Assembly: GCA_031288035.1 (NCBI GenBank) | Contig: JAITSG010000059.1 | Coordinates: 1-5,803 of the forward strand | Reading direction: 5' to 3' | DNA length: 5,803 nt | Source of the DNA: Rickettsiales bacterium | GTDB lineage: Bacteria > Pseudomonadota > Alphaproteobacteria > Rs-D84 > CACZYB01 | Shown here: piece by piece, positions 5,283 to 5,803 of the stretch | Position numbering within the stretch: position 1 is the stretch's first letter | Layout of the letters: the number at the start of each line of letters is the position of its first letter | Position numbers and translations under genes: made by a program | The notes under the pieces: model-generated | Seen by the model: only the letters and a program-made list of their open reading frames with translations | What the model was told of the DNA's origin: nothing | Databases searched by the model: none

Positions 5283-5303
5283 AATAAGGCCCGCCATTTC
5301 CGC
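5275..5303. repeat. 29-bp direct repeat, copy 1
   Basis: This unit, starting GGAATGACAATAAGG and ending CCATTTCCGC, is identical over all 29 bases to the copy at 5362-5390, offset by 87 bases. The flanking bases differ on both sides. It overlaps the end of the 56-bp palindrome. GGCGGG (5271-5276) can also pair with CCCGCC (5290-5295) across a 13-base loop. Confidence 0.95.
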
Positions 5304-5331
5304 AAAAGGTGAAAATAAGGCAAATTACCCG

Positions 5332-5363
5332 CCTGGATTCCGGGTCCGGCTTTGCCGTCCAGG
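5332..5363. repeat. Hairpin-forming repeat element
   Basis: Outer arms CCTGGA (5332-5337) and TCCAGG (5358-5363) are perfectly complementary, and an inner stem CGGC/GCCG closes a TTT loop at 5347-5357. A 9-base bulge lies on one side only. With the adjoining GTCATTCC on the minus strand it resembles the second palindrome, and I read both as members of one dispersed repeat class. As RNA from the minus strand it could stop or stabilise the fusA transcript. No uninterrupted U run follows directly, so I do not call it a terminator. Confidence 0.6.
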
Positions 5364-5390
5364 AATGACAATAAGGCCCGCCATTTCCGC
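5362..5390. repeat. 29-bp direct repeat, copy 2
   Basis: Exact match to the copy at 5275-5303. It lies ten bases downstream of the fusA stop codon, so it would be in the 3' untranslated part of the fusA message. Confidence 0.95.
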
Positions 5391-5400
5391 GGCACGGCCC

Positions 5401-5803
5401 CTATTTCTTGCCCGTAGCCTTTTCCCGGATTTCCTCGGCCACGTTCGGAGGCACGTCGGCGTAGTGGTCGAAAGTCATGGAGTACTGCGCCCGCCCCTGG
5501 GACATGCTGCGCAGCGTGTTCACGTATCCGAACATGTTTGCGAGAGGCACCTTGGCCGAGACCACGCGGGCGTTGCCCTCGGATTCCATGCTAGATACCT
5601 GGCCTCGGCGGCTGTTTATGTCGCCTATTATGTCGCCCATGTATTCTTCGGGCGTGATGACGTCGACCTTCATTATGGGTTCCAGAAGCTTGGGCTTGAG
5701 CTGGGGCATATGCTCGCGGAAGGCGGCGCGCGAGGCTATCTCGAACGCCATGGTGGACGAGTCTACCTCGTGGTATCCGCCGTCGAACAGCACGACCTTG
5801 AAG
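5401..5803 (-). CDS. fusA: Elongation factor G, C-terminal 133 residues (5' end outside window)
   Basis: EF-G is the GTPase that drives tRNA-mRNA translocation and, with the ribosome recycling factor, splits spent ribosomes. The visible part begins FKVVLFDGGYHEVDSS and belongs to the end of domain IV and domain V. The latter contains PKLLEPIMKVDVITPEEYMG, DINSRRGQV and VPLANMFGYV. It ends with the conserved LRSMSQGRAQYSMTFDHY and a short Lys-rich end ATGKK before TAG at 5403-5401. The GTPase domain and start lie outside the window. Its position upstream of the S10 operon on the same strand matches the str-S10 arrangement. I see no frameshift or missing motif. Confidence 0.97.
   Translation of the reverse strand, partial: FKVVLFDGGYHEVDSSTMAFEIASRAAFREHMPQLKPKLLEPIMKVDVITPEEYMGDIIGDINSRRGQVSSMESEGNARVVSAKVPLANMFGYVNTLRSMSQGRAQYSMTFDHYADVPPNVAEEIREKATGKK

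Larger units (their letters stand above)
4971..5400. other. Gene-free fusA-rpsJ spacer where tuf would be expected
   Basis: No coding sequence with a plausible start, binding site and family resemblance is visible on either strand in these 430 bases. From the fusA side it holds two copies of an exact 29-base repeat and two imperfect palindromes. A GC-rich stretch follows, with a small hairpin (5202-5216: GGAAGC, loop CGG, GCTTCC) and a palindrome CTTGCGCAAG (5188-5197), and then the rpsJ promoter. In many Alphaproteobacteria a tuf gene encoding EF-Tu lies between fusA and rpsJ; no trace of it can be read here. Confidence 0.8.

Noticed and set aside
4971..5297. Upstream extension of the rpsJ frame by more than 100 codons
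   Set aside because: It crosses the predicted promoter and the palindromic repeats and has no resemblance to S10; the family starts at 4970 with a good binding site.
5332..5363. Hairpin after fusA as a Rho-independent terminator
   Set aside because: The stem is bulged and no continuous U run follows in either direction, so repeat-element structure explains it better.
5275..5390. Two exact 29-bp repeats as a possible CRISPR remnant
   Set aside because: Only two copies exist, the 58-base interval contains a related palindrome rather than a unique spacer, and no cas gene is visible.

Overview
The window carries the front half of a bacterial S10 ribosomal-protein operon, entirely on the minus strand, with the end of the translation elongation factor G gene upstream of it. 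Read in the direction of transcription (right to left) the order is fusA (3' end), a 430-base spacer, rpsJ (S10), rplC (L3), a small unknown gene, rplD (L4), a second small unknown gene, rplW (L23), a third unknown gene, rplB (L2), rpsS (S19), rplV (L22) and rpsC (S3, cut by the window edge). Protein details point to Alphaproteobacteria. S10 has the PTPQTVDALM stretch and ends in VEL without a terminal Gly, L2 starts MAMKTYNPVTP, and EF-G ends in a GRAQY..TFDHY..VP type tail. I cannot place it below class. Ribosomal genes in this lineage use the ATA isoleucine codon far more than expected, and S19, L22 and L3 all carry long low-complexity C-terminal tails.

The main oddity is that three genes without a recognisable family sit inside one of the most conserved gene orders in bacteria: 66 aa between rplC and rplD, 85 aa between rplD and rplW, and 127 aa between rplW and rplB. 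Each begins within one base of, or overlapping, the stop codon of the preceding ribosomal gene. Two of the three have a clear Shine-Dalgarno sequence inside that gene's last codons. They therefore look like co-transcribed, translationally coupled operon members rather than spacer noise. The ribosomal genes around them are intact.

The fusA-rpsJ spacer (4971-5400) holds no gene. The tuf (EF-Tu) gene that commonly occupies this place in Alphaproteobacteria is absent. In its position are an exact 29-base direct repeat and two imperfect palindromes of the GTCATTCC type, followed by a good promoter with a perfect TATAAT box close to rpsJ. The predicted leader is only about 37 bases, too short for an E. 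coli-style L4-responsive S10 leader.

Functionally, the recognised genes encode early-assembling large-subunit proteins (L2, L3, L4, L22, L23), three small-subunit proteins (S3, S10, S19) and the translocase that acts on the finished ribosome. The unknown genes are likely expressed at ribosomal-protein levels. A role in ribosome assembly or translation is a reasonable guess from position only.
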